From: Flammeovirga kamogawensis
GTDB taxonomy: Bacteria; Bacteroidota; Bacteroidia; Cytophagales; Flammeovirgaceae
Direction of reading: 5' to 3'
Length of the DNA stretch: 64,000 bases
NCBI RefSeq assembly: GCF_018736065.1
Contig: NZ_CP076128.1
Span: forward strand, 1,984,001-2,048,000
Below are positions 25,199-35,418 of the stretch, piece after piece. Position 1 is the stretch's first letter; every line of letters begins with the position of its first letter. A program made the position numbers and the translations under genes. Below the pieces are notes generated by a model. It was given only the letters and a program-made list of their open reading frames with translations. It did no database searches and was not told where the DNA came from.

Positions 25199-25599
25199 AC
25201 ATTACTTGTTTCTATTTCTGATAGTAATGCTAGGGTAGACAATACCTTTTGTTTCGATAATGGTTTTTCTATATAAGAACATACTTTGGGGTGGTCATTT
25301 GCTTTCTGTTTGTCTTGAGGGTTTACACTAGAACTTAAAATAAAAATCTTAAAATGATCTACTATCCCTCTATTTTCTAGTTCGTCTAGTACTTGCCAGC
25401 CGTCTAAACCTGGCATGTTCAAATCTAGAAATAAAATATTCTGTTTCTCTATTTTAAGTGTTTCTACTGATTCAAAAAAATGATCTCCACTTCTATAAAA
25501 TAGCTTTTTGTAACTTTTAACCTCTTCTAGAGCATTTGAGATAATTTTAAAAATTTCAATAGCTAATAGATCATCATCGATAAAGATTAGTTGTTTCAT
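25195..25599 (-). CDS. Single-domain response regulator (receiver)
   Basis: 134 residues, receiver only. Acidic pocket IFIDDD (Asp8-Asp10), phospho-acceptor Asp59 in LFLDLNMPG, a switch Ser in FILSSSV and Lys in YIEKPLSK. The pattern (DDD...DLNMPGLDGW...LSSS...EKPL) is that of CheY/Rcp1-type receivers often paired with phytochrome- or PAS-linked kinases. No output domain, so it acts by protein contact or phosphorelay. It is convergent with the BLUF gene and overlaps it by 4 bases, which suggests functional linkage with limited simultaneous transcription. Confidence 0.93.
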   Translation of the reverse strand: MKQLIFIDDDLLAIEIFKIISNALEEVKSYKKLFYRSGDHFFESVETLKIEKQNILFLDLNMPGLDGWQVLDELENRGIVDHFKIFILSSSVNPQDKQKANDHPKVCSYIEKPLSKQKVLSTLALLSEIETSNV

Positions 25600-25879
25600 A
25601 GATAAAGTAAGAAAGGTATGGTAAGTAAGATTAATAGTTATAAGGGTTATTAAATATACATTTTTTTTAGAGGCTTAAAAAGAAATTTCAAGTCTATTTT
25701 TCTAAATTAAAAACTTTTATTCCTTGATAATCAATACATATTAAAAAGATTAGTATGCGATACGATTAATCAAACTTAGTTGTTAAGTGATAAATTCTTT
25801 TTTTTGAAGTACAATAAATAAAGGAATTTCAATTAAACAGAATTATTTTTTATGAAGCATATAATAAACTGTGTATAGT

Positions 25880-26650
25880 ATGTTAGATATAATCACCTCA
25901 TTTATTAAAGGTCTATTCTCTAGCAGTCTACAGACAAAACAACTAAATAACGACCCTAGAGCAATTAAATTATCAACTTCTTCTGCTACAAGAAGACTGG
26001 TAATTCCTGATATCCATGGTTGCCCAAAAACATTACAAGGCTTACTAAATCAAATCGATTTAAAGAAAACGGATTACCTCTTTTTTCTAGGAGATTACAT
26101 TGATAAAGGAGTGGATAGTAAAGGTGTATTAGATAGTATAATTAGCCTAATTAATAATGGTTATAGTATTTATCCTTTAAGAGGAAATCATGAAGATGAA
26201 CTTATTGAAACAATTGAGATTAAAGATAAAATACTTAGTTACCACGCTGGTAATAACCTTGAACCGCTTTTAAAAGATGAGTATAGGTTACTTAATGAAT
26301 ACGAGGATTTTTTATTTCAACTGCCTTATTATTATGAATTAGAGGATTACTTTCTTGTTCATGCTGGATTTAACTTTAAAGCAAAAGAACCCTTTAAAGA
26401 TTTTGATGAAATGTTATGGGTAAGGAGTTTCCCTAATAGTTTAGCACTTTTAAAGGAGAAAAAATTAATTCATGGGCATACACCTACTCCTATTGAAGAT
26501 ATATTTAAAATGATAAAGGAAGAGCAACGAATATGTTTAGATGCTGGTGCTGTATTTAATAATATAGAAGGTTTAGGAGAGTTATTATGTTTGGACTTAG
26601 ATTCTTTAAAAGTATATAGGCAACGTAATTTAGACAAAAAGCCTAGCTAA
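25880..26650 (+). CDS. Metallophosphoesterase (PrpA/Ser-Thr phosphatase type)
   Basis: 256 residues from the ATG at 25880; an in-frame GTG at 25871 is less likely. All five phosphatase motifs are present: DIHG in VIPDIHGCP, GDYIDKG, GNHE in PLRGNHEDE, the HAGFNF His and HGHTPTP. Short PP1/PrpA-like bacterial enzymes of this size act as protein phosphatases or Ap4A-type hydrolases. The stretch RGNHEDE and the absence of further domains favour a protein phosphatase. No partner kinase is adjacent. A 280-base upstream gap separates it from the receiver gene and holds no clear -7 box. Confidence 0.88.
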   Translation: MLDIITSFIKGLFSSSLQTKQLNNDPRAIKLSTSSATRRLVIPDIHGCPKTLQGLLNQIDLKKTDYLFFLGDYIDKGVDSKGVLDSIISLINNGYSIYPLRGNHEDELIETIEIKDKILSYHAGNNLEPLLKDEYRLLNEYEDFLFQLPYYYELEDYFLVHAGFNFKAKEPFKDFDEMLWVRSFPNSLALLKEKKLIHGHTPTPIEDIFKMIKEEQRICLDAGAVFNNIEGLGELLCLDLDSLKVYRQRNLDKKPS

Positions 26651-26679
26651 AAACTATTTATTAAAACGATAATAAGACA

Positions 26680-26720
26680 AAAAACCTCCCTTACTTTAAC
26701 CAGAAGTGAGGGAGGTTTTT
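26680..26720. terminator. Bidirectional terminator
   Basis: AAAAACCTCCCTTACTT (from 26680) pairs with AAGTGAGGGAGGTTTTT (26704-26720, one mismatch). It serves the phosphatase gene and gcvP. Confidence 0.93.
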
Positions 26721-26753
26721 ATATGTCTAAAAGGTACTTAAATAAAAGTATAT

Positions 26754-29654
26754 TTAAGCTTCTACTTCTTCGTAATCACTTACAGGAATACAAGAACAGA
26801 TAAGGTTTCTATCACCAAAAGCACTGTCTATTCTACGTACTGCTGGCCAGAACTTATTTGCTTGTACATAAGGAAGTGGGTATACTGCTTTCTGTCTAGA
26901 ATATGGTAAATCCCATTCTTCTGTAATTGTCATGCCTTGCGTGTGAGGTGCGTTTTTCAACACATTGTTCACAGCATCTGCCTTACCGTCAATTACTTCT
27001 TGAACTTCCTTACGGATCTCAATCATTGCATCACAGAATTGATCTAGCTCTGCTTTAGATTCAGACTCTGTAGGCTCAATCATTAATGTACCTGGTACTG
27101 GGAACGATACTGTTGGCGCATGATAACCGTAGTCCATCAAACGTTTTGCAATATCTTCTACCTCAATTCCTGCAGGTTTAAACTGACGACAATCCACAAT
27201 CATTTCATGTGCATTACGTCCATTTGTACCCACATAAAGTACTGGATAATGTTCTTTTAACCTGTACTGCATGTAGTTTGCATTTAAGATTGCTGTTTTA
27301 GTAGCATTCGTTAAACCTTCACCACCCATCATAGCAATGTATGCATAAGAGATAGGTAAAATACTTGCAGAACCCCAAGGAGCAGCAGATACAGCAGAAG
27401 AAGCTTTAGCTCCTACGTTATTATCTATTACCGAGTGACCAGGTAAATATGGAGCCAAATCAGCTACTACGCCAATAGGACCAACACCAGGACCACCTCC
27501 ACCATGAGGGATACAGAATGTTTTGTGTAAATTCAAGTGACAAACGTCTGCACCAATGTTTGCAGGAGATGTTAATCCTACTTGTGCATTCATGTTTGCA
27601 CCATCCATATAAACACGTCCACCGTTATCGTGGATAATCTGACAAATCTCAATAATAGACTCTTCAAATACACCGTGTGTAGATGGGTAAGTTACCATTA
27701 ACGAAGATAAGTCATTAGAATATTGCTCTGCTTTAGCCTTAAGATCAGCAACATCAATATTCCCCATATCATCACACTTAACAATAACCACTTTCATACC
27801 TGCCATTACTGCAGATGCTGGGTTTGTACCGTGTGCCGAAGATGGAATTAAAGAGATATGACGGTGACCTTGACCATTTGCTTCGTGGTAAGCACGGATC
27901 GTTAATAGACCTGCATATTCACCATTTGCTCCAGAGTTTGGTTGTAACGACATTGCGTCAAAACCTGTGATTTCACATAACCACGCCTCTAGATCTTTAA
28001 ATATTTCTTGATATCCTTGTGCTTGTTCCTTTGGTGCAAATGGGTGCATTTGTCCAAATTCTGGCCACGTTACAGGAATCATTTCAGCTGTTGCATTCAA
28101 CTTCATTGTACAAGATCCTAAAGAAATCATTGAATGAACCAATGATAAATCTTTGTTCTCAAGACGTTTTAAGTAACGTAACATTTCGTGTTCTGCATGG
28201 TACTGACTAAACACTGGGTGTGTTAAAAACTCAGTAGTTCTTTGTAACGATGACGGAACAGAAACAGCAATATCTTGTGCAAGAGCTTCTACGTCAATTG
28301 CTAAATTAAGACCTAGTGCATCTTGGAAGATGTCTACTAAATCAGCAATATGAGAAACGTCTGTAGTTTGGTTCATAGACAAACCAATACATCCATCCTC
28401 AAAGTAACGGAAGTTTGCTAAACGCTCTTCTGCAAGTAACTTAATTGCTTTTGCCTGAAGAGGTGTTGTTTTTATTTTAACAGTATCGAAGTAATCTTTA
28501 TTTACTACTTCTAAACCTAATTGTTCTACTGAAGTAACCAATAAATTGGCCATTCCGTGTGTACGGCGAGCAATTGTTTTCAATCCTTCAGGACCGTGAT
28601 ACACTGCATAAGCAGAAGCCATAACACCTAATAATACTTGTGCTGTACAAATATTAGAAGTTGCACGTTCACGCTTAATATGTTGCTCACGAGTCTGTAA
28701 AGCCATTCTGTATGCCTCATTACCGTCTCTATCTTTCGATACTCCGATAATACGACCTGGAATTTGACGTTTGTATGCATCTCTTGTCGCAAGGAAACCT
28801 GCATGAGGTCCACCGTAGCCCATAGGAACACCAAAACGTTGTGCAGAACCCACCACTGCATCAGCATCCATTTCTCCTGGCTCTTTCAACATTGTTAATG
28901 CTAAAAGGTCTGAAGCCATACCTACTAATACACCGTTTTCGTGAGCAGTAGCAATAAAATCAGTATAATCTGAAATTGCACCGTTCGTATCTGGGTATTG
29001 TACAAGAACACCAAATAGCTTCTCATCTGTAAGATCTAACTCGGCTACATCACCAATAACAAGCTCAACACCAATTGGCGTACAGCGTGTTTTTATTAAA
29101 TCTAGTGTCTGAGGGTGCACAGAATCTGCTGCAAAGAATTTATTTGCAACTTTCTTTTTAGCACCTTTTCTAGCTCCATGGAACATATGAACTACCTCTC
29201 CTGCTGCAGTTGCTTCATCTAATAAAGAAGCATTTGCTAGTTCCATACCTGTAAGGTCTGTTACCATAGTTTGGAAGTTCAAAAGCATTTCTAAACGCCC
29301 TTGTGCAATCTCTGCTTGGTACGGTGTGTATGCCGTATACCAGCCCGGATTTTCTAAGATATTTCTTAAAATTACTGGGGGTGTAATTGTGTTGTAATAC
29401 CCCATACCAATATAAGAACGGTAGATTTTGTTCTTTTCTGCAACAGTTCTAAACTGACGCAAAAATTGGTATTCAGTTAATGGTTGAGGAAGGTTTAATT
29501 CCTTTTTTAGACGAATTTTTTCAGGAACAGTTTGAGCAATTAACTCATTAATATCTGCGACTCCTAAAGCAGTTAGCATTTCTTCAATTTGAGTATTGTT
29601 GGGCGCATTGTGCCTTGCCTCAAATCGCTCGAAGTTGTTTAAATCAATCTTCAT
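26754..29654 (-). CDS. gcvP: Glycine dehydrogenase (decarboxylating), P protein
   Basis: 966 residues, full-length single-chain P protein. It decarboxylates glycine with PLP and passes the aminomethyl group to lipoyl-GcvH in the glycine cleavage system, in the cytosol. The N-terminal half has [15 protein letters not shown] and [11 protein letters not shown]. The C-terminal half has the PLP lysine (Lys711) in [17 protein letters not shown], plus [10 protein letters not shown] and [11 protein letters not shown]. gcvT and gcvH are not in this window. The promoter box at 29750-29757 lies 95 bases upstream. No glycine riboswitch was recognised in the leader. Confidence 0.98.
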   Translation of the reverse strand: MKIDLNNFERFEARHNAPNNTQIEEMLTALGVADINELIAQTVPEKIRLKKELNLPQPLTEYQFLRQFRTVAEKNKIYRSYIGMGYYNTITPPVILRNILENPGWYTAYTPYQAEIAQGRLEMLLNFQTMVTDLTGMELANASLLDEATAAGEVVHMFHGARKGAKKKVANKFFAADSVHPQTLDLIKTRCTPIGVELVIGDVAELDLTDEKLFGVLVQYPDTNGAISDYTDFIATAHENGVLVGMASDLLALTMLKEPGEMDADAVVGSAQRFGVPMGYGGPHAGFLATRDAYKRQIPGRIIGVSKDRDGNEAYRMALQTREQHIKRERATSNICTAQVLLGVMASAYAVYHGPEGLKTIARRTHGMANLLVTSVEQLGLEVVNKDYFDTVKIKTTPLQAKAIKLLAEERLANFRYFEDGCIGLSMNQTTDVSHIADLVDIFQDALGLNLAIDVEALAQDIAVSVPSSLQRTTEFLTHPVFSQYHAEHEMLRYLKRLENKDLSLVHSMISLGSCTMKLNATAEMIPVTWPEFGQMHPFAPKEQAQGYQEIFKDLEAWLCEITGFDAMSLQPNSGANGEYAGLLTIRAYHEANGQGHRHISLIPSSAHGTNPASAVMAGMKVVIVKCDDMGNIDVADLKAKAEQYSNDLSSLMVTYPSTHGVFEESIIEICQIIHDNGGRVYMDGANMNAQVGLTSPANIGADVCHLNLHKTFCIPHGGGGPGVGPIGVVADLAPYLPGHSVIDNNVGAKASSAVSAAPWGSASILPISYAYIAMMGGEGLTNATKTAILNANYMQYRLKEHYPVLYVGTNGRNAHEMIVDCRQFKPAGIEVEDIAKRLMDYGYHAPTVSFPVPGTLMIEPTESESKAELDQFCDAMIEIRKEVQEVIDGKADAVNNVLKNAPHTQGMTITEEWDLPYSRQKAVYPLPYVQANKFWPAVRRIDSAFGDRNLICSCIPVSDYEEVEA

Positions 29655-29749
29655 CGACTACGGTTGTGTTGTGGTATTTAACATACTGTATTGCAGGTTA
29701 AAAGAAGATGTGGTAAATTGTCCCCGCAGCTTCCCTGTCAATAACACGG

Positions 29750-29757
29750 CAAATATA
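29750..29757 (-). promoter_or_regulatory. Promoter -7 box of gcvP
   Basis: The minus strand reads TATATTTG, matching TAnnTTTG, with a T-rich -33 area. It lies in the 139-base divergent region shared with the CotH-like gene. Confidence 0.5.
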
Positions 29758-29793
29758 GTTAACTTTAGTTACGAAATAAACTTACAGCTACTG

Positions 29794-31320
29794 ATGAAAA
29801 GAATTTTACTGACAATTTTTCTTTTTATTTCATATTTTATAACACTTGCCCAAAATCTTAACCCAGAGAATGGCATATTGTTTCCAGAAGGTGAAATAAA
29901 CCGAGTCGATATCACAATGAGTCAAAGTGATTTGGACTTTTTGTTAGCACCCGGAAATGAGGAAAATAGAGACTATAAAGAGTGTATCTTCGAATTTGAA
30001 AACTCGATGCTTTCAGATTCTCTACATAATGTAGGCATCCGTTTAAGAGGTAATACTTCTCGCTATGCTCCAAAAAAATCTTTTAAAATCTCATTTAATA
30101 AATTTGAGAAAGGAAGAACTTTCCATGAGCAGAAAAAATTTAACCTACGTGCTGAACATAATGACCCTACCCTATCAAGAGAAAAATCTTTATTAATGTT
30201 TTTTAGAGATGAAGATATTCCTGCAGCAAGATCTAGTCATGTTCAACTTTATATTAATGGAGATTATTATGGTTTATATCTCAACACAGAACAAATTGAT
30301 GATTTATTTCTAGAAAATCGCTTTGGCGATGACAGTGGTAAATTATACAAAGCAAGTTATGGTGCTGATATGGTAAACGACCCAAACCTCTACATGAATG
30401 ATGATATTTATGAACTTGAAGAAGGTGACGACGACGATAGAGATGAATTAGCTAGTTTTCTTGATAGCCTAAATATTTTAAATGATAACGCACTAAGTGA
30501 GTATCTAAATAGGAATTTTGATGTCGACAAATTCATCAAAACATTAGCTATTGAACAACTTTCAGGACATTGGGATAACAATTCTTACAACAAGAATAAT
30601 TTCTATATCTATTGGAATGAAACTACTAACCTTTGGACCTACATCCCTTATGATTTGGACAATACATACGGCATTGATTGGGTGGATAAAGATTGGGGAA
30701 CAAGAGATATTAATAATTGGCCAAAAGAAGATGAAGCTAGACCTTTATCAAAAAAGATTTTAGCCAATGCTACATACAATAATCAATACAATAGTTACTT
30801 AGCTAATTTTATAGATTCAACTTTTAATAGTGCTGATTTGGATCCTTATTTTGAGGATCAACAAAGTCTATTAAGAGCTGCCGTTGCTGCAGATACATGG
30901 TATACAAAGAATTATGGATGGACAGTAACAGATTATGATGAATCATTTGTTACTTCTATTGGAGGACATGTTGATTATGGCATTCAAGAATACATAAATA
31001 CAAGAGTCCGTTCTGCTAAAGAGCAAATCATTATTACAGATTTAGGTGATGAATATTTAAATTCTGAAATCAAGATTTACCCTAATCCTGCAAGCCACCA
31101 TATGATTATAGAACTAAAAGAAGTTCCTTATAAAAGATGTCTAATTTCTTTGACCAATCTTAATGGACAGACCATTAAAAGGTGGAATAAGAAAGCAGGT
31201 AATGTTCTTGATTTACGTATAGATAATGTACATCAAGGTACGTATGTACTTTCCATAGAAATTGAAAATAAACAAAAAAGCTGGATAAAAATACCAAGTA
31301 AAAAAGTGGTTATTTTATAA
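29794..31320 (+). CDS. Secreted CotH-like kinase domain protein with T9SS sorting domain
   Basis: 508 residues from the ATG at 29794; the frame is open to 29596 but that part overlaps gcvP, and MKRILLTIFLFISYF is a clear signal peptide. The CotH domain (~35-400) shows IRLRGNTSR, KKSFKISF, FNLRAEHNDPT, SREKSLLMFF and YGLYLNTEQIDD, and the active-site-like YIPYDLDNTYG near 290. CotH of Bacillus phosphorylates spore-coat proteins; secreted bacterial homologues are of unknown substrate. A YPNP sorting domain (from ~425) sends it through T9SS. ATP is not expected outside the cell, so the role may be structural. Alternatively, substrates are modified before export. Confidence 0.87.
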   Translation: MKRILLTIFLFISYFITLAQNLNPENGILFPEGEINRVDITMSQSDLDFLLAPGNEENRDYKECIFEFENSMLSDSLHNVGIRLRGNTSRYAPKKSFKISFNKFEKGRTFHEQKKFNLRAEHNDPTLSREKSLLMFFRDEDIPAARSSHVQLYINGDYYGLYLNTEQIDDLFLENRFGDDSGKLYKASYGADMVNDPNLYMNDDIYELEEGDDDDRDELASFLDSLNILNDNALSEYLNRNFDVDKFIKTLAIEQLSGHWDNNSYNKNNFYIYWNETTNLWTYIPYDLDNTYGIDWVDKDWGTRDINNWPKEDEARPLSKKILANATYNNQYNSYLANFIDSTFNSADLDPYFEDQQSLLRAAVAADTWYTKNYGWTVTDYDESFVTSIGGHVDYGIQEYINTRVRSAKEQIIITDLGDEYLNSEIKIYPNPASHHMIIELKEVPYKRCLISLTNLNGQTIKRWNKKAGNVLDLRIDNVHQGTYVLSIEIENKQKSWIKIPSKKVVIL

Positions 31321-31343
31321 ATTTAGTATTTCATTTTATAAAG

Positions 31344-31384
31344 AAGGGTTCAAGTTTTTGCAGTAGCAAAGCTTGAACCTTTCT
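31344..31384 (+). terminator. Rho-independent terminator
   Basis: AGGGTTCAAG pairs with CTTGAACCTTT around an 18-base loop with trailing T's. It follows the CotH-like gene. Confidence 0.7.
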
Positions 31385-31678
31385 ATTTTCAGAAATACTG
31401 GTAGTTAAACTCTTCAAATAAATCAAAATACTTGTAAAATAGTTACTTTATAGAGAAATTAGATAGATATTAAAAACTTCTCTTAATGGCGATTAATACT
31501 CCAACAAAATAATCTTTTATAACCTATACTTTTACTGTGTAACAATTGAGTAATTCTTAATTGTATTTATATTGTTGAATTAACAATAAACTATTTTATA
31601 AATTTTACTCTGTTTATTATTTTTTTCCATTAATATCAAGAAGCTGTTCATATTATAACTTAAAATAAACCTTCAAAC
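31385..31678 (+). promoter_or_regulatory. Long AT-rich upstream region of the sulfatase gene
   Basis: About 295 bases without a gene. The one notable element is an inverted repeat ATTGTT-N5-AACAAT at 31571-31587, a possible operator about 90 bases before the ATG. No TAnnTTTG box was found. Confidence 0.35.
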
Positions 31679-34021
31679 ATGAAACAAAAATCACTACTGA
31701 TTTTGTCGTTAGTATTTATGCTTTTTTCTTCAGCATATGCTCAAGACAATATTAATCGAGAAATTTTACCTATTGTAGAACCCGAAGCAAAAACATATAC
31801 AGAACTTGATGCTCGAAATACAACACCACCAAAACGTTTTGAAGTAAAAGCACCAAAAGAAGCTCCAAACGTAGTTATTGTTTTAATAGATGACTTAGGA
31901 ATGGGAGCAACTTCTGCTTTTGGTGGTCCTATTAACACACCAACAATGGATAGGTTATCAAATGGTGGTTTGAGATATAATAATTTCAATACTACGTCTT
32001 TGTGTTCTCCTACAAGAATGGCTATTAAAACAGGTAGAAACCATCATACTTGTAATACAGGTTCTATTATGGAAACTTCTACTGCATACCCAGGTAATAC
32101 AGGTTCATTGCCTGCAAGTGTTGCTCCATTGGCAGAAACAATGAGATTAAATGGATACAGTACTGCTGCTTTTGGTAAGTGGCATGAAACTGCTGCTTGG
32201 GAAACAAGTGTTTCAGGTCCTTTTGACCGTTGGCCTACACGCCAAGGATTTGATAAATTCTATGGCTTTATTGGTGGTGAAACTGACCAATGGGCTCCTC
32301 TTATTTTTGATGGTGTTAAAAAAGTAAACCCTCCTAAAGAAGAGAATTATCACTTTACTACAGACATGACCAATCAGGCAATTAACTGGGTAAAGGCACA
32401 ACAATCTATGACACCAGATAAACCCTTCTTTGTATACTTTTCTACAGGTGCGGTACACGCTCCTCACCATGTTTCTAAAGAATGGTCTGATAAGTATAAA
32501 GGACAGTTTGATAAAGGGTGGGATGTTATTAGAGAAGAAACTGTAGCTAAAATGAAAGCCAACGGTATTATTCCTAAAAACACAAATTTAGGACCTAAGC
32601 CAGAAGCTATTAAAGACTGGAAGAAATTAACAGATAACGAGAGAAAATTATTTGCTCGTCAGGCTGAAGTATTTTCTGGATTTGTTGAAATGACAGATTA
32701 TGAAATTGGTCGTTTAGTTGATGCTATTGATGAAATTGGAGAACTAGACAATACTATTATTGTATTTGTAGCTGGTGATAACGGAACAAGTGCTGAAGGC
32801 GGCATGGTAGGTATGTACAACGAAATGACTTACTTTAATTTTGTAGAAGAAAAAGTTGAAGACCTAATTCCTTTGATGGATGATTGGGGTTTACCAAATA
32901 CATTCCCTCATATGGCTGCAGGATGGGCCGTTGCATTTGATGCTCCTTTTACTTGGACTAAACAAATAGCATCTGACTTTGGAGGTACAAGAACTGGTAT
33001 GATTGTTCATTATCCAGACCAAGTAAAACAAGGCGATGGTATTAGAGGTCAGTTTACACATGCAATTGATATTGCTCCAACTATTTTAGAAGTGGCAGGA
33101 TTACCAGAACCTAAGGTTGTAAATGGTGTTCCTCAAACGCCAATTGAAGGTACAAGTTTTGTGTATTCTTTTGATGATGCTAATGCTCCAGAAAGACATG
33201 TAATTCAGTATTTCGAACTCTTTGGTAACCGTGCTCTTTATTATGATGGCTGGTTTGCAAGAACTATCCACAGAGCTCCTTGGGAAATGACTGACTTTGG
33301 TCCTCTTGAAGAAGATAAATGGGATTTATATAACGTTCGCGATGATTTCAGTTTAACGAAAAACTTAGCCGCTAAGTACCCTGAAAAGTTAGAAGAAATG
33401 AAGGGACTTTTTATGGCAGAAGCAGAAAAATATCATGTACTTCCAATTGATGACCGTGTTGTAGAAAGAACTAACCCTGCAATTGCTGGCCGTCCTGATA
33501 TTATGGGTGGAAGAACTACTTTAAAACTTTATGAAGGAATGGAAGGTATGATGGAAAATACTTTCATTAATATTAAAAACCGTTCTTTTACAATCGACGC
33601 GGAAATTGTTGTTCCTGAAAGTGGTGCTAACGGTGTTATTTTAACACAAGGTGGCCGTTTTGGTGGATGGAGTTTATACATGAAAAACGACGTTCCTGAG
33701 TTTACTTATAATTTCTTAGGTTTAGAAAGATATGTAATTACTACAGATGCTAAACTAGCACCAGGTAAACATAAAGTAAGTTTTGCTTTTAACTATGATG
33801 GTGGCGGAAACGGTAAAGGTGGAGATGCTACTATTGAAGTTTCTGATGGCTCTAAAGGAAAAGGTAGAATTGAAAGAACGCAACCTAATATGTTCTCTGC
33901 TGATGAAACTGCTGATGTTGGTTTAGATAATCAAACACCAGTAGCAGAAGGTATTGGATATGGACCTGAAGAAACTACGTTTACAGGTAAAATTGATAAA
34001 GTGATCATCGAAATCAAGTAA
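31679..34021 (+). CDS. Arylsulfatase, S1_4-like (formylglycine dependent)
   Basis: 780 residues. Signal peptide to ~21 (SAYAQ). The sulfatase signature is Cys109-Ser-Pro-Thr-Arg, where Cys becomes formylglycine, followed by KTGRNHH. Metal ligands are in VLIDDLG (Asp71, Asp72) and VAGDNGTSAEGG. APNVVIVLIDDLGMGATSAFGG plus TTSLCSPTR is the pattern of the Pseudomonas-type arylsulfatase group (SulfAtlas S1_4). A C-terminal beta-sandwich extension (~600-780: LKLYEGMEGM, TIDAEIVVPE) is typical of that group. It hydrolyses sulfate esters, here plausibly from algal galactans. No sorting domain, so probably periplasmic. The maturation enzyme (FGE) is not in the window. Monocistronic between terminators. 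Confidence 0.93.
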   Translation: MKQKSLLILSLVFMLFSSAYAQDNINREILPIVEPEAKTYTELDARNTTPPKRFEVKAPKEAPNVVIVLIDDLGMGATSAFGGPINTPTMDRLSNGGLRYNNFNTTSLCSPTRMAIKTGRNHHTCNTGSIMETSTAYPGNTGSLPASVAPLAETMRLNGYSTAAFGKWHETAAWETSVSGPFDRWPTRQGFDKFYGFIGGETDQWAPLIFDGVKKVNPPKEENYHFTTDMTNQAINWVKAQQSMTPDKPFFVYFSTGAVHAPHHVSKEWSDKYKGQFDKGWDVIREETVAKMKANGIIPKNTNLGPKPEAIKDWKKLTDNERKLFARQAEVFSGFVEMTDYEIGRLVDAIDEIGELDNTIIVFVAGDNGTSAEGGMVGMYNEMTYFNFVEEKVEDLIPLMDDWGLPNTFPHMAAGWAVAFDAPFTWTKQIASDFGGTRTGMIVHYPDQVKQGDGIRGQFTHAIDIAPTILEVAGLPEPKVVNGVPQTPIEGTSFVYSFDDANAPERHVIQYFELFGNRALYYDGWFARTIHRAPWEMTDFGPLEEDKWDLYNVRDDFSLTKNLAAKYPEKLEEMKGLFMAEAEKYHVLPIDDRVVERTNPAIAGRPDIMGGRTTLKLYEGMEGMMENTFINIKNRSFTIDAEIVVPESGANGVILTQGGRFGGWSLYMKNDVPEFTYNFLGLERYVITTDAKLAPGKHKVSFAFNYDGGGNGKGGDATIEVSDGSKGKGRIERTQPNMFSADETADVGLDNQTPVAEGIGYGPEETTFTGKIDKVIIEIK

Positions 34022-34075
34022 TTTTTCATCAATTTGATTAGTTTAATCTTAGACATTAGTTTAAGGCTGAAACGC

Positions 34076-34112
34076 AAAAAAGTATACTCTTTAAAAATGA
34101 GTATACTTTTTT
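34076..34112. terminator. Bidirectional terminator
   Basis: AAAAAAGTATACTC pairs perfectly with GAGTATACTTTTTT. It lies between the sulfatase and the convergent oxygenase gene. Confidence 0.9.
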
Positions 34113-34195
34113 GTTTATAAACTAATTTGGTAAAAAATGAGCACCCAATTTTAATCGAATACTCATTTTCATTATTGCTAAATAAAAGCAATTAT

Positions 34196-35146
34196 TTATT
34201 TTTTGATTAGCCCTAACTCAATAAGTCTTTCTGTAAGAAATTCTCCAGCAGTTGTATCTTCATACAATTTTGGTTGAGCATCAGTAATACAGTTTTCTAA
34301 AGCATTTAATGGCATTTCACTAATCGGATGCATAAAAAATGGAATAGAATATCTTGAAGTACCCCATAACTCTTTTGGAGGATTAACTACTCTATGTATT
34401 GTAGATTTTAATCTATTATTAGAGTGTCTAGAAAGCATATCTCCAACATTAATTACTAATTCACCTTCTCCAGCAATAGCATCAATCCATTCTCCATCAT
34501 GATTTTGAACTTGTAACCCCTTACCTTCTGCACCCATCAACAAAGTAATAAGATTAATGTCTCCATGAGCTGCAGCTCTAACTGCATCTTTTGGTTCAGA
34601 TTTGATTGGAGGGTAATGAATAGGTCTTAAAATTGAATTACCATTCTTGATAAATTTATCAAAATATTGTTCTTCAAGATCTAGAAAAAGTGCCAAAGCT
34701 CTTAATACATAAATACCTGTTTTTTCTAATGCCTGATAAGCTTCTTTACCAACAGCATTAAATTTAGGAAGTTCTTCAACAATTACATTATCTGGATATT
34801 GTTCTTCCAATTTAGGATTATCTTCAACATATTGGCCAAAATGCCAAAACTCTTTCAAATCTCCTTTTTTAAAACCTTTTGCGGTCTCTTTACCAAATGA
34901 AACGTAACCTCTTTGTCCTCCAATTCCTTCAATTTCGTACTTTGATTTTGTTTCTACTGGAAGCTCGAAAAAATTCTTAATTTCACTGTAAAGCTCATTA
35001 GTAAGCATAGAATCAAGGAAATGTCCTTTTAGAGATACAAATCCGATATCTTCATAAGCAGTACCAATTTCTTTTACGAATTTTTGCTTTCGGTTTGGGT
35101 CGTCTGATAAAAAATCTGACAAATCTACACTAGGTATATTTTGCAT
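34196..35146 (-). CDS. Fe(II)/2-oxoglutarate-dependent oxygenase (IPNS-like)
   Basis: 316 residues from MQNIPSVDLSDFL at 35146; the longer frame to 35194 adds a leader not seen in the family. The N-terminal DIOX_N region (IGFVSLKGH) is followed by the double-stranded beta-helix with the iron triad: His and Asp in AAHGDINLITLL, and His in STIHRVVNPP. The 2-oxoglutarate carboxylate is bound by the Arg/Ser of SRYSIPFF. The pattern is that of isopenicillin-N-synthase-like oxygenases, which hydroxylate or desaturate small molecules. Substrate not inferable. Cytosolic and monocistronic; its upstream region (272 bases) is shared with the divergent LuxR-type regulator. Confidence 0.93.
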   Translation of the reverse strand: MQNIPSVDLSDFLSDDPNRKQKFVKEIGTAYEDIGFVSLKGHFLDSMLTNELYSEIKNFFELPVETKSKYEIEGIGGQRGYVSFGKETAKGFKKGDLKEFWHFGQYVEDNPKLEEQYPDNVIVEELPKFNAVGKEAYQALEKTGIYVLRALALFLDLEEQYFDKFIKNGNSILRPIHYPPIKSEPKDAVRAAAHGDINLITLLMGAEGKGLQVQNHDGEWIDAIAGEGELVINVGDMLSRHSNNRLKSTIHRVVNPPKELWGTSRYSIPFFMHPISEMPLNALENCITDAQPKLYEDTTAGEFLTERLIELGLIKK

Positions 35147-35418
35147 AGTAATTATGGATAATATGTGATAATGGCCGAAATTAAGTAAAAACAATAAAAA
35201 GTCATCATTACTTTAAACGTATTGCATTTTGTTAAATATTGTTAGAAATAATTTCATGTTAACACAATAGAATTTTGGTTAATACTTCACCTCATCAATA
35301 CATTAAATTATTGTACATAGTAAAAGAAGTAAAGAGCTAAACCTATATAAATTGTTATTCTCAGTTACATCCAATATATTATAACCTCAATACATTATCC
35401 TAAAGAAACCAACTATCT

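Noticed and set aside
29655-29793. Glycine riboswitch in the gcvP leader
   Set aside because: The ~95-base leader has no paired aptamer-like cores or expression-platform hairpin that I could trace, and it is too short for a tandem glycine riboswitch.
29596-29793. N-terminal extension of the CotH-like protein overlapping gcvP
   Set aside because: The extension runs antisense to the gcvP start and promoter. A clean signal peptide begins at 29794.
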